From Draconibacterium orientale (lineage in GTDB: Bacteria > Bacteroidota > Bacteroidia > Bacteroidales > Prolixibacteraceae), in NCBI GenBank assembly GCA_020726265.1, contig DYSZ01000009.1, positions 1-46,543 on the forward strand: 46,543 nucleotides of DNA, given 5' to 3'. The notes below the pieces were generated by a model, which had not been told where the DNA came from, did no database searches, and was given only the letters and a program-made list of their open reading frames with translations. Position 1 is the stretch's first letter, and every line of letters starts with the position of its first letter. The position numbers were made by a program, and so were the translations under genes. This document shows positions 1-7,513 of the stretch, in pieces.

Positions 1-1
1 G

Positions 2-25
2 AGCTGGATAGACAACCAGAATTAA
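2..25 (+). CDS. C-terminal tail of an upstream protein (partial, possible LESWMT-motif paralogue)
   Basis: The first bases read S-W-I-D-N-Q-N-stop in one frame, and a strong terminator follows within three bases. The S-W-[MI] start and short acidic/Asn tail resemble the end of the gene at 421-813 (ESWMTENNIWK-stop). This would make it the last residues of a tandem paralogue lying mainly outside the window. Only seven codons are visible, so the assignment is tentative. Confidence 0.35.
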   Translation, partial: SWIDNQN

Positions 26-27
26 CG

Positions 28-66
28 AAAAAGCCTGAAATCAATGATTTCAGGCTTTTTTTGTTT
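28..66 (+). terminator. Rho-independent terminator
   Basis: A 9-bp perfect stem (GCCTGAAAT at 33-41 and ATTTCAGGC at 47-55) has a 5-base loop, A residues on the left and a long T run on the right. The A/T flanks extend the stem, so it could act in both directions. It closes whatever gene enters the window from the left. Confidence 0.85.
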
Positions 67-302
67 TTCAGCCGGCAGTAAAATTTGCAGCATTTCTTCA
101 TATTCAGTTGTGAAATTTGGGATCAGCATTAAGTTATTACAGTACATTACATTGGCTAAACGGAAACTCAAACAAACATGAAACTGAATAATTACGTTTA
201 ATTTTCTGAAATCATCAATCTTTTCGTTTCATGCATTCAAAGCCAACAAATGCTGATTTCCGCTGTTTTTAATCTCTGATTCGATGCAAACCCAATTCTG
301 AT

Positions 303-330
303 GACAGATAACGAAACGGTAATATCTGTC
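303..330. promoter_or_regulatory. Inverted repeat upstream of the LESWMT-motif gene
   Basis: GACAGATA (303-310) and TATCTGTC (323-330) form perfect 8-bp arms around 12 bases, about 60 bp before the candidate -7 element of the gene at 421. The rest of the 67-420 gap holds no convincing reading frame. An operator is the simplest reading, but no regulator is identified. Confidence 0.35.
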
Positions 331-390
331 GTTTAGTCGGTAAAATCGGGCATTCCATCTATTTCATTTTACTGGCTGAAAATCAGTGCT

Positions 391-398
391 TAGTTTTG
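391..398 (+). promoter_or_regulatory. Candidate Bacteroidota -7 promoter element
   Basis: TAGTTTTG fits the TANNTTTG -7 consensus and lies 22 bp before the ATG at 421. The -33 position has only TTTT (367-370, 20-bp spacing), so this is a weak to moderate promoter call. It implies a 5' leader of roughly 15 nt. Confidence 0.45.
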
Positions 399-420
399 AA
401 TCAAATTAAAATTTACAACA

Positions 421-813
421 ATGAAACAATTAGCAACAGCAACATTTATCGCTCTCCTATTATTGGTCGTAAATGTGAAAGCAGAAGGAACTGAAAGAAT
501 TGCCTCAATAAATGAAAACATTGAAACTACACTTCAACTGGAAAACTGGATGACTGACGAAACAATATGGCACAAAAATTTGTGCAGGCACAACAGGTTT
601 CACGAAGCAACAGAAAATAGCCTGGAAGTCGAGAACTGGATGACAAATGAAGTAACCTGGAGTTCTGAACTTGGATTAGAAGAAGTAACAGAAGCCGGAT
701 TAGAACTTGAAAGCTGGATGACAAGCGAGGAAACATGGAACAAAAACGAATTGTGTTATGAAGCAGCTTTAACCCTCGAAAGCTGGATGACAGAAAATAA
801 CATTTGGAAGTAA
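421..813 (+). CDS. Small secreted protein with four LxxE[NS]WMT...W repeats
   Basis: This 130-residue protein starts with a clear signal peptide (residues 1-21: charged start, hydrophobic core, A-E cleavage region). The mature part holds four copies of a 13-residue motif, L-x-[LV]-E-[NS]-W-M-T-x-[EN]-x-x-W, at about 38-50, 68-80, 94-106 and 117-129. The spacers are acidic and variable and the last motif ends the protein. Two cysteines (C55, C112) lie between motifs. I do not recognise a named domain; similar motif-rich small exported proteins exist in Bacteroidota as hypotheticals, to my recollection. The gene stands alone with its own promoter and terminator. Surface or periplasmic location is inferred from the signal peptide; function is unknown. 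Confidence 0.85.
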   Translation: MKQLATATFIALLLLVVNVKAEGTERIASINENIETTLQLENWMTDETIWHKNLCRHNRFHEATENSLEVENWMTNEVTWSSELGLEEVTEAGLELESWMTSEETWNKNELCYEAALTLESWMTENNIWK

Positions 814-854
814 TACATACAGAAATAGTTTGGTTTAATTAATTAATTAGTTTG

Positions 855-881
855 AGGCTGGAAGCAATTCCGGCCTTTTTT
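855..881 (+). terminator. Rho-independent terminator
   Basis: GGCTGGAA (857-863 region) pairs with TTCCGGCC with one G-U pair, over a GCAA-like loop, followed by six T residues. It ends the transcript of the small secreted-protein gene and separates it from the convergent regulator gene. Confidence 0.85.
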
Positions 882-927
882 GTTAGCCTGTATTTTTTAA
901 AAAACATCTACAACCTGAAGTAAAAAT

Positions 928-1623
928 TTACCCCTTCTTACTGATTTCCTGCAAGCCCGCGGAATTCACCAGCACAATATCTTTTTCCTGGAGTTCAATT
1001 AAACCATCTTTTTCAAAGCTTTTCAGCAGTTTCACCGCGCTTTCGGTCGAAATGCCTGCAAATTCAGCCATGTCCTTTCGCGAAAGGAGTTGAAAAATAT
1101 CGTGGTATTGAAATTTCAGACTGTCGAGGTACAAGAGCGTGTCGGCCATTCTTCCGTTCATTTGTTTGTACAATACAGTGCGCAACGTATCGAAAAGATT
1201 GGAGTTCTGGCCACAATACCGCTGAATCATGTTAAAAGCGAATTGTCCGTTTTGCTGAACAACGGATACAATAGCATCTTTTTCGACAAGAAAAACCTGA
1301 CAATCGGTAATTGCAATCGACGAGTAATTGAATGTGTTTTTGTTAAACACAGCTGAAAGCCCTACAAATTCGCCGGGCTGAATAATTCTCAGGTTGTGGT
1401 TTTTTGTGCCGTCGCCCTCAATATATTGTTTTGCCAGACCTTTTATTACAAACAAAGCGTACGATGCAAAAGCTCCCTGTTTGGTCAGGTTGTCGCCTTT
1501 GCGAAACAAAACCTGGGTTTTGCTGGTACTCACCAAATTGGCCTCTTCAAGCGAAAGCAGCTGAAAACAGGGCGCCTGAATATCGCAAATAAACTCAAGG
1601 TCGGTTTCAAGAATTGGCTTCAT
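928..1623 (-). CDS. Crp/Fnr-family transcriptional regulator
   Basis: The 231-residue protein has an N-terminal cyclic-nucleotide-binding-like beta-roll (about 25-115), a dimerisation helix, and a C-terminal winged helix (about 179-215; recognition region around G190-I191-S192-T193-E194-S195). Cysteines sit at 13, 19, 108 and 137. C13-X5-C19 plus C108 have the same spacing as E. coli FNR C23, C29 and C122 (89 versus 93 residues between the last two), while the first FNR ligand position (residue 10) is Glu. An Fe-S or redox/persulfide-sensing role is therefore possible, but is inference. It has a near-consensus promoter and lies on the opposite strand from the sulfur gene set at 3390-9223, which it could control. 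The start is the ATG directly downstream of that promoter. Confidence 0.9.
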   Translation of the reverse strand: MKPILETDLEFICDIQAPCFQLLSLEEANLVSTSKTQVLFRKGDNLTKQGAFASYALFVIKGLAKQYIEGDGTKNHNLRIIQPGEFVGLSAVFNKNTFNYSSIAITDCQVFLVEKDAIVSVVQQNGQFAFNMIQRYCGQNSNLFDTLRTVLYKQMNGRMADTLLYLDSLKFQYHDIFQLLSRKDMAEFAGISTESAVKLLKSFEKDGLIELQEKDIVLVNSAGLQEISKKG

Positions 1624-1650
1624 AAAATTTATTTTCCTGAATTTGAGCTA

Positions 1651-1681
1651 CAAATTTAGTTTTAAACGCTATTGAATCAAA
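1651..1681 (-). promoter_or_regulatory. Bacteroidota-type promoter of the Crp/Fnr gene
   Basis: Read on the minus strand, TTTG (1681-1678), a 19-bp spacer and TAAATTTG (1658-1651) match the TTTG-N19-TANNTTTG consensus fully. The predicted start site is about 20 nt before the ATG at 1623. This is the best promoter match in the window. Confidence 0.75.
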
Positions 1682-1708
1682 CTCCACCTGTGGGTTATTG
1701 GAAATAGT

Positions 1709-3052
1709 TTATGTTGCTAAAAAGCGTTCAAGTATTTTTTCGGTTTGCGAAACCAGGTAAAAGGGAATATTAACAAGGCAAAATTGTTTTCCACCGGGAG
1801 TTTGTAATTCGTCAACTGCAAAAGGTTTAGCCCAAACCCTCACTGCCACATCATGCGGCGCTGAATCCATAAATAAATGGAGCGATTTTAGCGTAGTTCC
1901 TGCATCCGATTTAACTTCAACAGGAATCATATGGTTTTTAAATTGAAAAAGGTAATCGACTTCCGCATTTGAATTTTTTGCTTCACGCACCCAAAAGTTA
2001 CGGTGGTATAAAACATCGTAGTTCTCCGAAATTAGTTCCTGACCAACAATGTGTTCTGCAACCTTTCCACGCCATGCTGATTGAATATCTGCTGCACCAA
2101 ATACTTCTGCTTGTATTCCGGCAGCAAAATTAAGTAAGCCCGTGTCGAGCCAGTGCAGGCGTGGCGATTTTTTGAAATCGGGAAACCCCGGAACTTGTGT
2201 TGTTATTGTTGGATAAACAAGTTCAACAAGCATCGCCTTTTCGAGAATGCGAAACGCCTCTGCCATTTCGCGCGAACGGTATTCCGATGCGCCAAAACGC
2301 TCGAAACGAATACGTTGACAGCCATGTGCAAACCCCGTACGCAAAATATGCCTGATGTGCTGAACCGCACTATTGCGTGGCGCATATTTTTCAACATCAT
2401 CGGTATAACCCGTCAACAAGCTGCGGTATATACGGCTTAATGCCATAATATCAGCATTTTGCACATATTTGGCAATTACAGCAGGCATACCCCCGATAAG
2501 CGCAAAACGGTTAAACAACAACATTAACCGGCTATGGGCAAATTCGGGTATTGGCCAATTTCGTAATACATCCTGCGCAATTTGTTCGCCTGTGGCTCCC
2601 AAAAATTCATCAAACGAACAAGGTCGTACAGCGAGATATTCAACTCTTCCCACCGGAAACGAGATTTGCCTGTCGATAAGTGTTTCGAGCAGCGAGCCTG
2701 CTGCTATTACATGAATACCGGGTGCCTCCTCGTAAAAATAACGTAACAAGGTAACGGCTTTTGGAGAATTTTGAATCTCGTCAATAAAAATCAGGGTACT
2801 CCTGTCTGTTCTGCTTTTTTTCTTTGTAAAAAAAATAGCATCAAGAATAATCTGAAACGAATGATTCCCCTCAAAAAGCGATTTTTCTTCTGGCTTCTCG
2901 AGATTTAGAGAAATGAAAGTTTCAAACTTTTGGGCAAACATATTTACAAGTGTGGTTTTACCAACTTGCCTTGCACCACGAAGCACCAACGGCTTACGGT
3001 CGGATAATTCTGACCATTCATCAAACTTCGACAGTATATTCCTGTAATACAT
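1709..3052 (-). CDS. AAA-family ATPase with DUF4143 C-terminal domain (COG1373)
   Basis: The 447-residue protein has a Walker A motif GARQVGKTT (26-34), a Walker B LIFIDEIQ (about 87-94, D91/E92), a sensor-like region AAGS (117-120), and a C-terminal DUF4143-type region with E-V-D-Y and P-V-E-V-K-S resembling a PD-(D/E)XK nuclease core. Proteins of this family are widespread in multiple copies in Bacteroidota and archaea with no firmly known role. No signal peptide is seen, so it is cytoplasmic. Three direct repeats at 33-bp spacing lie directly before the start codon (3071-3155). A second, unrelated-family ATPase with upstream repeats lies at 45257. Confidence 0.92.
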   Translation of the reverse strand: MYYRNILSKFDEWSELSDRKPLVLRGARQVGKTTLVNMFAQKFETFISLNLEKPEEKSLFEGNHSFQIILDAIFFTKKKSRTDRSTLIFIDEIQNSPKAVTLLRYFYEEAPGIHVIAAGSLLETLIDRQISFPVGRVEYLAVRPCSFDEFLGATGEQIAQDVLRNWPIPEFAHSRLMLLFNRFALIGGMPAVIAKYVQNADIMALSRIYRSLLTGYTDDVEKYAPRNSAVQHIRHILRTGFAHGCQRIRFERFGASEYRSREMAEAFRILEKAMLVELVYPTITTQVPGFPDFKKSPRLHWLDTGLLNFAAGIQAEVFGAADIQSAWRGKVAEHIVGQELISENYDVLYHRNFWVREAKNSNAEVDYLFQFKNHMIPVEVKSDAGTTLKSLHLFMDSAPHDVAVRVWAKPFAVDELQTPGGKQFCLVNIPFYLVSQTEKILERFLAT

Positions 3053-3070
3053 ATGATTTGAAATTTATTT

Positions 3071-3155
3071 TGTAATAAATCCAATCATAAAAATATCTCT
3101 ATTTGTAATAAAACCAACTATAAAATGCTAATTATTTGTAATTAATCCAATCATA
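3071..3155 (-). repeat. Three direct repeats at exact 33-bp spacing before the ATPase start
   Basis: Copies start at 3071, 3104 and 3137 and share the core TGTAATWAAWCCAAYYATAA. The spacing is exactly 33 bp twice, about three helical turns, so all copies face the same side of the DNA. The nearest copy ends about 20 bp from the ATG at 3052. This is consistent with an autoregulatory operator. A CRISPR array is ruled out by the short spacers and low copy number. Confidence 0.8.
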
Positions 3156-3209
3156 ATTTTTTGTATTATCTTCAGTATTCAAATGATGCATAATCTTTTA
3201 TTTGTCCTC

Positions 3210-3295
3210 AACTGCGACTTTATTTTTTATATAAAATTCTTGAGCATAACAAACCATCGCGTTGGTTCCACATCAATTAAAAAGTTGTCGCAGTT
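3210..3295. repeat. Inverted repeat with 9-bp arms and internal hairpin
   Basis: AACTGCGAC (3210-3218) and GTCGCAGTT (3287-3295) are perfect inverted arms about 68 bp apart. Between them, AACCA and TGGTT (about 3252-3267) form a second small hairpin. The element lies in the 337-bp gap between the ATPase start and the sulfur genes. It may be a degraded mobile repeat or a structured leader; no gene is visible in it. Confidence 0.4.
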
Positions 3296-3330
3296 CAACT
3301 CAGTGTCCGATGTCGTTCAACCCTGAAAAC

Positions 3331-3361
3331 TTTAGACCCCGAATAAGGGGAGGTATTTTTG
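3331..3361 (+). promoter_or_regulatory. Bacteroidota-type promoter of the sulfur gene set
   Basis: TATTTTTG (3354-3361) fits the -7 consensus TANNTTTG, and TTTA (3331-3334) sits at the correct 19-bp distance as a -33 element with one mismatch. It would start transcription about 20 nt before the ATG at 3390. Confidence 0.6.
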
Positions 3362-3389
3362 CAGCGTGATTTTTAAATAGAAAATTTTC

Positions 3390-3746
3390 ATGTTGTACAC
3401 CAATTTAAAACATATTGAAACTGCTGCCGATTGCGCCAGAATCATCAACGAAAACGAAAATGTGATGATTATCTGCGGACGAATGGGGCCTTTCAGCATC
3501 CCGGTGTACCGGATTGCTGAAGACCTTGAACCTGTTTATAAACAGGTGAAGTTTTTTGATATGGAATTTGACAATCCCGAATCGGAAATCATCAAATCTC
3601 TTCCCGAAGTTCAGGGATTTTCAGGGTTTCCCGTAACAGTTTATTTTAAACAGGGCGAAGTGGTGAAAGCAACTGTCGGCCTGCAAACCAAAGAACAGGT
3701 AATTGAAATTCTGGAACACGAATTTGCTGAAGCAGTGAATGCATAA
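3390..3746 (+). CDS. Thioredoxin-fold protein without CXXC motif
   Basis: The 118-residue protein has the thioredoxin layout: an N-terminal helix, a beta strand ending in ICGRMGPFSIP (28-38) where the active site should be, and the cis-proline loop GFPVTVYF (79-86, P81). The usual W-C-G-P-C is replaced by C29-G-R-M-G, so only one of the two redox cysteines remains; C15 is elsewhere. A classical dithiol reductase reaction is unlikely; a persulfide carrier or binding role is possible. It is the first gene of the sulfur gene set, 40 bp ahead of the rhodanese-fused reductase. Its own promoter lies upstream. Confidence 0.85.
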   Translation: MLYTNLKHIETAADCARIINENENVMIICGRMGPFSIPVYRIAEDLEPVYKQVKFFDMEFDNPESEIIKSLPEVQGFSGFPVTVYFKQGEVVKATVGLQTKEQVIEILEHEFAEAVNA

Positions 3747-3786
3747 TACATAAAAACAAAAAAACAGAAACAGAAAAATATTAATT

Positions 3787-6063
3787 ATGGAAAAGATTTT
3801 AATCATAGGAGGAGTTGCAGCAGGTGCAACCGCTGCAGCCAAAGCGCGCCGTATTTCCCCAAACGCGAAAATTACAATGCTCGAAGCCGGGCCCGACATT
3901 TCGTTTGCGAACTGCGGTTTACCGTACTACATTGGCGGCGATATCAAAAGCCGTTCGAAGCTGATTTTACAAAGTCCCGAAAGTTTTAACGAACAATACG
4001 ATGTGGATGTACACACCCACACAGTCGTTTCGGCTATCGACAGAACCGCTCATAAAATAAAAGCCCTCGACACCCGCAGCGGCGAACAGAAAACATTTGA
4101 ATACACAAAATTAATTCTTGCCCAGGGCGGACGCCCAATTGCTCCATCTTTGCCAGGTGCCGGCCTTGACCATGTTTTCACTTTGTGGACATTGGAAGAT
4201 ATGGACAAAATCTCGGCCCACCTCGAAGAAAGAAAACCCAAAAATGCTGTGGTTGTGGGAGGTGGTTTTATCGGCCTCGAAATGGTGGAAGCCCTTGTAA
4301 AAAGAGGCTTGAAAGTGAATGTTGTTGAAATGATGCCGCACGTAATGGCCATTATGGAGCCCGAAACAGCCGGTTTTGTTGAAACCGAAATGCTTTCGTA
4401 TGGCGTTGGAATTCATACAAATGCCGGTGTTACCGAAATCAGTCCGCGTTCGGTTAAACTGAATAACGGAAAGGTGCTTGATGCCGAAATGGTGTTGCTT
4501 TCAATCGGGGTTCGCCCGACCTTACAACTGGCAAAAGATGCAGGCCTCGAAATTGGCGAAGCCGGCGGATTACTGGTAAACGAATTGTTGCAGACTTCGG
4601 ACCCTGATATTTTTGCAGCCGGTGACATGGTTGAAATAGAACATCGGGTTCATGGCAAAAAAGTACGTATTCCACTTGCAGGGCCTGCAAACCGCCAGGG
4701 ACGAATTGCTGCCGAAAATGCTTTGGGCGGAAACCACGCTTACAAAGGTTCCATCGGCACATCAGTGGTGCGCGTTTTCGAAGCTGTGGCCGGAATCACA
4801 GGTTTCTCGCTGAAACAAGCCCGCGCTGCAGGATTCGATGCCGATGCAGTGGTTGTGCATAAAGAACATCATACTTCATACTACCCCGGCGCCGAAACTG
4901 TAACCGCCATGTTGGTGTACGACCGCAAAACCGGCGTTATCTTGGGCGGACAGGCAGCAGGTTACAAAGGTGCCGACAAACGCCTCGATGTAATTGCAAC
5001 TGCAACAGCAGCTAAACTAACCGTTGCCGATTTGGCCGATATCGATTTTGCCTACTCGCCACCCATTGGCACTGCCAACGATGCCATGAACATGGCTGCT
5101 TATGCCGCCGAAAACCGGATTTCGGGATTCAGCCCGTCGGTAACCACCACCGAGCTCGACGCTTTTGTTGCAGGCAAAAACCCAGTATTTGTCGATGTAC
5201 GTGATGTATTTGCTTTCGAAAAAAGCCATATCAACAGGGCAATTCATTTACCTCTTGAACTTTTAACCGAACATATCAATACCGTTCCGGCAAACCGCAT
5301 GGTAATTATTTACGATGAAACCGGGAAAAAAGGACATCAGGCATTACGCACTTTGATTGGCGCCGGATATCAAAATGTGATTAATATTTCGGGCGGCCAT
5401 ATTTCTTTACAACGTCACGAAAGAGCTGTTGGTTTTAACAATATCCAAATAGACCTGTTGCCGGTTGAGAAAAAATCGATTGAAGATGAAATCAAAAAGA
5501 CAGAAGATAAAACAGTTGAGAAAGCCAAAGATTTCAGTTCGCTGATTGTGGTGGATGTACGTACAGAGGAAGAGTTTGAATATGGTGCTTATCCCGATGC
5601 AGTCAATATTCCGCTCGACGAACTGATGCATCGTTACGAAGAACTTGGAAATAACCCGTCGCGCGAAATTGTGGTGTATTGTGCTACCGGTGCCCGTTCG
5701 GCTTATGCGCAACAGGTTTTAATGAACCTGGGTTATCATAACGTGAAAAACGGCGGCGGAATCAATTCAATGATGGCACGCCGCAACGCAAAACCTGCTT
5801 CAGCAGCACAATCAAACACGCCTCTTGTTGTTGATGTGCGTACCTCAGAAGAGTTTTATGATGGTGCATATCCGGGTGCAATTAATATCCCCTTGGATGA
5901 ATTGCACCTGAGAATCGACGAGCTGGGACCCAAATCGAGGGAAATCACACTTTACTGTGCTTCGGGGGCACGCTCGGCATATGCACAGCGTGGACTGATG
6001 CAGATGGGATTTACCAATGTAAAAAATGGCGGCGGAATCATGCAAATGATGCGTTACAGATAA
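3787..6063 (+). CDS. CoA-disulfide/persulfide reductase fused to three rhodanese domains
   Basis: This 758-residue flavoprotein has an N-terminal FAD/NAD(P)H disulfide-oxidoreductase module: FAD motif GGVAAGATA (8-16), active-site cysteine C43 in SFANCGLPYY, a second nucleotide motif VVVGGGFIGLE (155-165), FAD-contact AAGDMVE (277-283), and tyrosines Y365/Y366 and Y423 typical of CoA-disulfide reductases. Three rhodanese domains follow at about 455-550, 585-665 and 678-758. The first has no catalytic cysteine (I-I-Y-D510-E-T-G); the second has C632 and the third C724, each in YCA[TS]GARSAYA. Relatives with one C-terminal rhodanese domain (about 550-570 residues) reduce CoA-persulfide and polysulfide using NADH. 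The last two domains are nearly identical in sequence, which suggests tandem duplication. Cytoplasmic; no signal peptide. Confidence 0.93.
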   Translation: MEKILIIGGVAAGATAAAKARRISPNAKITMLEAGPDISFANCGLPYYIGGDIKSRSKLILQSPESFNEQYDVDVHTHTVVSAIDRTAHKIKALDTRSGEQKTFEYTKLILAQGGRPIAPSLPGAGLDHVFTLWTLEDMDKISAHLEERKPKNAVVVGGGFIGLEMVEALVKRGLKVNVVEMMPHVMAIMEPETAGFVETEMLSYGVGIHTNAGVTEISPRSVKLNNGKVLDAEMVLLSIGVRPTLQLAKDAGLEIGEAGGLLVNELLQTSDPDIFAAGDMVEIEHRVHGKKVRIPLAGPANRQGRIAAENALGGNHAYKGSIGTSVVRVFEAVAGITGFSLKQARAAGFDADAVVVHKEHHTSYYPGAETVTAMLVYDRKTGVILGGQAAGYKGADKRLDVIATATAAKLTVADLADIDFAYSPPIGTANDAMNMAAYAAENRISGFSPSVTTTELDAFVAGKNPVFVDVRDVFAFEKSHINRAIHLPLELLTEHINTVPANRMVIIYDETGKKGHQALRTLIGAGYQNVINISGGHISLQRHERAVGFNNIQIDLLPVEKKSIEDEIKKTEDKTVEKAKDFSSLIVVDVRTEEEFEYGAYPDAVNIPLDELMHRYEELGNNPSREIVVYCATGARSAYAQQVLMNLGYHNVKNGGGINSMMARRNAKPASAAQSNTPLVVDVRTSEEFYDGAYPGAINIPLDELHLRIDELGPKSREITLYCASGARSAYAQRGLMQMGFTNVKNGGGIMQMMRYR

Positions 6064-6094
6064 ATATTGAAATCAACTTTTAAAAATTAAACCT

Positions 6095-6427
6095 ATGCAA
6101 AACGTTTTTTCTTTTACCGATTTTCAGCACAAGATGGAAAGGCACGACCGTGTTGCCTTATTAATTCATAATCCTGAAAATGAGACTTCAAGATGTGCCT
6201 TCCGGAAGATTTCCGAAGCCATGTATCTGAATCAGACTATCGCGGTTTTTATTGCCGATATCAGTCAGTGCAAAGATGCAAATAAAAACTTTGGGGTAAA
6301 TACCGAGCCAACTTTACTGCTTTTTGAAAAAGGTGAAAGAGTAAATGAATTGCAGGGTTGCCATGAAAGTGATTTTTATAAAATATTAATAAATAATGAT
6401 ATGACTGAAAATAAAATCAAAAATTAA
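6095..6427 (+). CDS. Second thioredoxin-fold protein without CXXC motif
   Basis: The 110-residue protein keeps a thioredoxin-like pattern: a strand then N-P-E-N-E-T-S-R-C34 at the active-site position and a cis-proline region T-E-P72-T-L-L-L-F-E-K-G-E (70-82). C34 is alone; C59 and C89 lie outside the active-site loop. It directly follows the rhodanese fusion and ends 7 bp before the channel gene, so it is translated from the same operon. The divergence from the first thioredoxin-like protein suggests distinct partners. Function is inferred only from fold and neighbours. Confidence 0.75.
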   Translation: MQNVFSFTDFQHKMERHDRVALLIHNPENETSRCAFRKISEAMYLNQTIAVFIADISQCKDANKNFGVNTEPTLLLFEKGERVNELQGCHESDFYKILINNDMTENKIKN

Positions 6428-6434
6428 TGGAACA

Positions 6435-7385
6435 ATGAGACAAAAAATTAATTTTTTCCCTATTACGAGCTTTGCGGTGGTAATGGGGCTTACCGGTTTG
6501 ACCATTGCCTTTGGTAAGTTTTACCACCTTCAATGGCTCCCGCGTATTTTCTATGATATTTCAATTTTTACTGTACTTGCATTATTCGTTGTGATTAGTG
6601 TATTGTACGGGTTGAAAATTGCCTTATTTCCCGAAGAAGCTAAAGCCGATTTTCGACACCGAATCAGGATAAACTTTTTTTCATCAATAAGTATTTCGTT
6701 GCTTTTGCTTTCAATTGCATTTTATACGTATTATCCCATTCTGTCCATTGCTCTTTGGTGGCTGGGGGTTGTACTTCACACTGTTTTCATGTTTAAAACC
6801 ATCAGCTTCTGGATTCAGCATAATTTTGAAATACACCATTTTAACCCTGCTTGGTTTATTCCCGTTGTTGGTAACATTCTTATTCCGGTAAGCGGAGTCG
6901 ATTTTGCCCCGGTAATATTATCCTACTTCTATTATGCAGTTGGTTTCTTTTTCTGGATTGTGCTCTTTACCATTTTTCTTTACCGGGCTATTTTTCATGT
7001 GCAGATGCCTGAAAAATTTATCCCAACATTCTTTATTTTGCTTGCACCTCCGGCAGTCGGATTTATCGCTTACATGCGCATTGCGGCGAGCTGGGACACT
7101 TTCTCTGTTTTTCTGCTGCTAATGACCTACTTTTTCATTACGCTACTGGTAGTAATGTATAAAAGTTTTATCCAGCTTAAATATTTTATGTCGTGGTGGG
7201 CATTTACTTTTCCGTTGGCAGCCTCTTCAATTGCTTCTGCCGTAGCTTTTCAGGTAACACATTATGTGTTTTTTAAATTAATGGCCTGGGTTATACTGCT
7301 GAGCGCTATAGCCTCTATTTTAATTGTGGCATGGTACACCGTAAAGAACATGCAAAAGGGTGAAATCTGTATTAAAGAAGAATAA
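6435..7385 (+). CDS. SLAC1/TehA-family anion channel or exporter
   Basis: The 316-residue protein is strongly hydrophobic with about ten predicted membrane helices. The start F-P-I-T-S-F-A-V-V-M-G-L-T-G-L and the motif FNPAWFIPVVGNILIPV (about 138-154) are typical of SLAC1/TehA/SSU1 proteins. The family includes plant anion channels, bacterial tellurite-resistance TehA and the yeast sulfite exporter Ssu1. Lying among persulfide and sulfide enzymes, it may export sulfite or another sulfur oxyanion; that substrate is inference. The start ATG lies 8 bp after the preceding stop. Confidence 0.88.
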   Translation: MRQKINFFPITSFAVVMGLTGLTIAFGKFYHLQWLPRIFYDISIFTVLALFVVISVLYGLKIALFPEEAKADFRHRIRINFFSSISISLLLLSIAFYTYYPILSIALWWLGVVLHTVFMFKTISFWIQHNFEIHHFNPAWFIPVVGNILIPVSGVDFAPVILSYFYYAVGFFFWIVLFTIFLYRAIFHVQMPEKFIPTFFILLAPPAVGFIAYMRIAASWDTFSVFLLLMTYFFITLLVVMYKSFIQLKYFMSWWAFTFPLAASSIASAVAFQVTHYVFFKLMAWVILLSAIASILIVAWYTVKNMQKGEICIKEE

Positions 7386-7513
7386 CAAAGTTGAATTTTT
7401 TTAAAATAAGTTCTGATGAAACGACCATGAATAAAATTTATTCACACAAAAGCACAATATAATTTTCATGGGAGTTACATCGAATACCTTTAATAATTAA
7501 CAATTATAATGAG

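Noticed and set aside
3071-3155. CRISPR array or peptide-coding repeats
   Set aside because: Only three imperfect repeats with about 13-bp gaps, no cas genes, and stop codons interrupt the frame.
5060-5085. Second sigma54-like promoter (TTGGCAC)
   Set aside because: It lies inside the reductase coding region, lacks a -12 element at the right distance and has no gene start nearby.
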